Source of the DNA: DASSBG01 sp964583865
GTDB taxonomy: Bacteria > Pseudomonadota > Gammaproteobacteria > Xanthomonadales > Rhodanobacteraceae
Length of the DNA: 6,287 nucleotides
Reading direction: 5' to 3'
Assembly (NCBI GenBank): GCA_964583865.1
Contig: CAZOXZ010000145.1
Location: 1-6,287, forward strand
The translations under genes and the position numbers were made by a program. The notes beneath the pieces were generated by a model. That model saw only the letters and a program-made list of their open reading frames with translations. It did not search any database and was not told where the DNA came from. How positions within the stretch are numbered: the first letter of the stretch is position 1; every line of letters begins with the position of its first letter. Positions 4,977 to 6,287 of this stretch are shown piece after piece.

Positions 4977-5603
4977 ATGGCACGATATCGTGGAGCAACC
5001 TGCAAGCTGTCCCGCCGCGAAGGCACCGATCTGGGGCTGAAAAGCCCGGAGCGCGGGCTTGACAGCAAGTGCAACCTCGAGACCAAGCCGGGCCAGCATG
5101 GCGCGAATCGTCGCATGCGCCTGTCCGACTATGCCGTTCAGTTGCGCGAGAAGCAGAAGGTAAAACGCATCTATGGCGTGCTTGAGCGTCAGTTCCGTAA
5201 TTATTACAAGAAGGCCTCGAAGACCCGTGGCAACACGGGCGAGAACCTGTTGCAGTTGCTGGAAAAGCGGCTGGACAACGTGGTTTATCGCATGGGCTTC
5301 GCCGTCACACGGGCACAGGCGCGCCAGATGGTGAGCCACCGTGCCGTGCTGGTAAACGGCAAGCGCGTCAATGTGCCTTCGTATCAGGTCTCGCCGGACG
5401 ACGAGATCAGCTTGACCGAGAGCGCCAGGAAGCAGCTGCGGGTGACCGAAGCGATGGCTCTGGCGGACGGCATGGGCCTGCGACCGGAGTGGGTCGAGGT
5501 CAATGACAAGGAGTTCTCGGGGGTATTCAAGGCGGTGCCGGAGCGGATTGATCTGCCTTCGGACATCAACGAAAGCCTCATCATCGAGCTGTATTCCAAG
5601 TAA
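4977..5603 (+). CDS. rpsD: 30S ribosomal protein S4
   Basis: This is a 208-residue protein (206 in E. coli). S4 is a primary 16S rRNA binder that nucleates assembly of the 5' domain and, with S5, governs decoding accuracy; in E. coli it represses the alpha operon by binding the rpsM leader. The N-terminal domain starts MARYRGATCKLSRREGTD and runs to about residue 95. The S4 RNA-binding domain lies at about 96-160, including RLDNVVYRMGFAVTRAQAR and SHRAVLVNG. The C-terminus SDINESLIIELYSK is typical. Cys9 and Cys32 are present where the four-Cys zinc form has its first and last ligands; the middle two are Ser12 and a non-Cys residue. GAGGAA (4963-4968), overlapping the rpsK stop, is eight bases before the ATG. 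Confidence 0.99.
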   Translation: MARYRGATCKLSRREGTDLGLKSPERGLDSKCNLETKPGQHGANRRMRLSDYAVQLREKQKVKRIYGVLERQFRNYYKKASKTRGNTGENLLQLLEKRLDNVVYRMGFAVTRAQARQMVSHRAVLVNGKRVNVPSYQVSPDDEISLTESARKQLRVTEAMALADGMGLRPEWVEVNDKEFSGVFKAVPERIDLPSDINESLIIELYSK

Positions 5604-5623
5604 CCTCATTCAGGAGTCTGCCC

Positions 5624-6287
5624 ATGGGAGTCGCAACGACTGGCGTCCTCAAGCCCGGTGGGCTGAGTGTCGAGACGCTGGGAACCAATCGAGCCAAGGT
5701 GGTTGTCGAGCCGCTCGAGCGGGGCTTCGGCCACACGCTGGGCAATGCCCTGCGCCGCATCCTGCTGTCCGCCATCCCCGGTTGCGCCATCGTCGAGGTG
5801 GAGATAGACGGTGTGCTGCACGAATACACCAGTCTCGACGGTTTGCAGGAGGACATCATCGAAGTCCTGCTGAACCTCAAGGACGTGGCCATCCGCATGC
5901 ACGATGTGGACGAAACCGTCCTGACCTTGAGCAAGACCACCAAGGGTGAGGTCAAGGCCGGGGATATCACGGTCGACCACACGGTCGAAATCGTCAACCC
6001 GGACCAGGTGATCTGCCACTTGACCAAGGACGTGCCGCTGAACATGCGTCTTCGCGTGCGTCGCGGCGTGGGCTATGTCCCGGCCACCTCGGCTGCCGAC
6101 GAAACGGACGAGGAGTCTTCGCGTCCGATCGGCTCGCTGCCGCTGGATGCCTCGTTCTGCCCCGTGCGGCGCGTGGCTTATGAAGTGGACGCCGCGCGCG
6201 TCGAGCAGCGCACCAACCTCGACAAGCTGGTGCTGACCATCGACACCAACGGCACCATCGACCCCGAGGAAGTGGTGCGTCAGTCGG
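5624..6287 (+). CDS. rpoA: DNA-directed RNA polymerase subunit alpha, N-terminal part (cut by window end)
   Basis: Two hundred and twenty-one residues are present and the frame is open to the window end. RpoA dimerises through its N-terminal domain to start RNA polymerase assembly; its C-terminal domain (not in the window) binds UP elements and activators. The visible part is most of the N-terminal domain (about 8-235 in E. coli). It contains the highly conserved PLERGFGHTLGNALRRILLS (30-49) with Arg45, GCAIVEVEIDGVLHEY (53-68), MRLRVRRGVGYVPA (141-154) and ARVEQRTNLDKLV (191-203). The Asp/Glu-rich loop near 159-165 is usual. AGGAG at 5612-5616 is seven bases before the ATG, and the gap from rpsD is 20 nt. 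Confidence 0.98.
   Translation, partial: MGVATTGVLKPGGLSVETLGTNRAKVVVEPLERGFGHTLGNALRRILLSAIPGCAIVEVEIDGVLHEYTSLDGLQEDIIEVLLNLKDVAIRMHDVDETVLTLSKTTKGEVKAGDITVDHTVEIVNPDQVICHLTKDVPLNMRLRVRRGVGYVPATSAADETDEESSRPIGSLPLDASFCPVRRVAYEVDAARVEQRTNLDKLVLTIDTNGTIDPEEVVRQS

Noticed and set aside
4488..5609. A 373-codon open frame on the minus strand opposite rpsK and rpsD
   Set aside because: It is an antisense shadow spanning two certain genes and the gap between them, with no family-like sequence.

Overview
This window is a conserved chromosomal stretch carrying the distal half of the spc ribosomal-protein operon followed by most of the alpha operon, all on the + strand. The gene order is rpsN (last codons only), rpsH, rplF, rplR, rpsE, rpmD, rplO, secY, rpsM, rpsK, rpsD and rpoA (cut by the window end). 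Every product is recognisable from its own sequence, all complete genes have near-standard lengths, and no frameshift, insertion sequence, phage gene, CRISPR array, tRNA or rRNA is visible.

The host looks like a high-GC gammaproteobacterium, most likely Xanthomonadales or a close relative. This rests on three things: the protein sequences as I remember the families (S13, S4 with Cys9 and Cys32, S5 and L18); the absence of rpmJ between secY and rpsM; and a GGGAATC-type intergenic repeat between rpsN and rpsH. The lineage call is inference, not a database result.

Layout. Positions 1-28 are the S14 C-terminus. Positions 29-143 are non-coding and hold an imperfect inverted repeat built on a 14-bp period. 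Positions 144-2685 are tightly packed ribosomal protein genes. The only long break among them is the 92-nt rplR-rpsE gap, which holds three small hairpins. secY follows at 2723-4048. The 143-nt secY-rpsM gap has no gene. It holds a 10-12 bp stem-loop just after the secY stop, a TATAAT hexamer with a poor -35, a short hairpin where a transcript from that hexamer would begin, and a 12-bp palindrome beside the rpsM ribosome binding site. It is the natural boundary between the spc and alpha transcription units. rpsM, rpsK, rpsD and rpoA then run with 12-32 nt gaps.

The genes work together in ribosome assembly (30S: S14, S8, S5, S13, S11, S4; 50S: L6, L18, L30, L15), membrane protein secretion (SecY) and transcription (RNA polymerase alpha). 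In E. coli, S8 controls the spc operon and S4 the alpha operon by binding their own mRNAs; both regulator genes are here, but I cannot demonstrate their RNA targets.

I looked for a previously undescribed system and did not find one. The points worth a second look are non-coding: the 14-bp-period repeat, the structured rplR-rpsE gap, and the secY-rpsM junction without rpmJ. A fourth is the half-retained cysteine set in S4.
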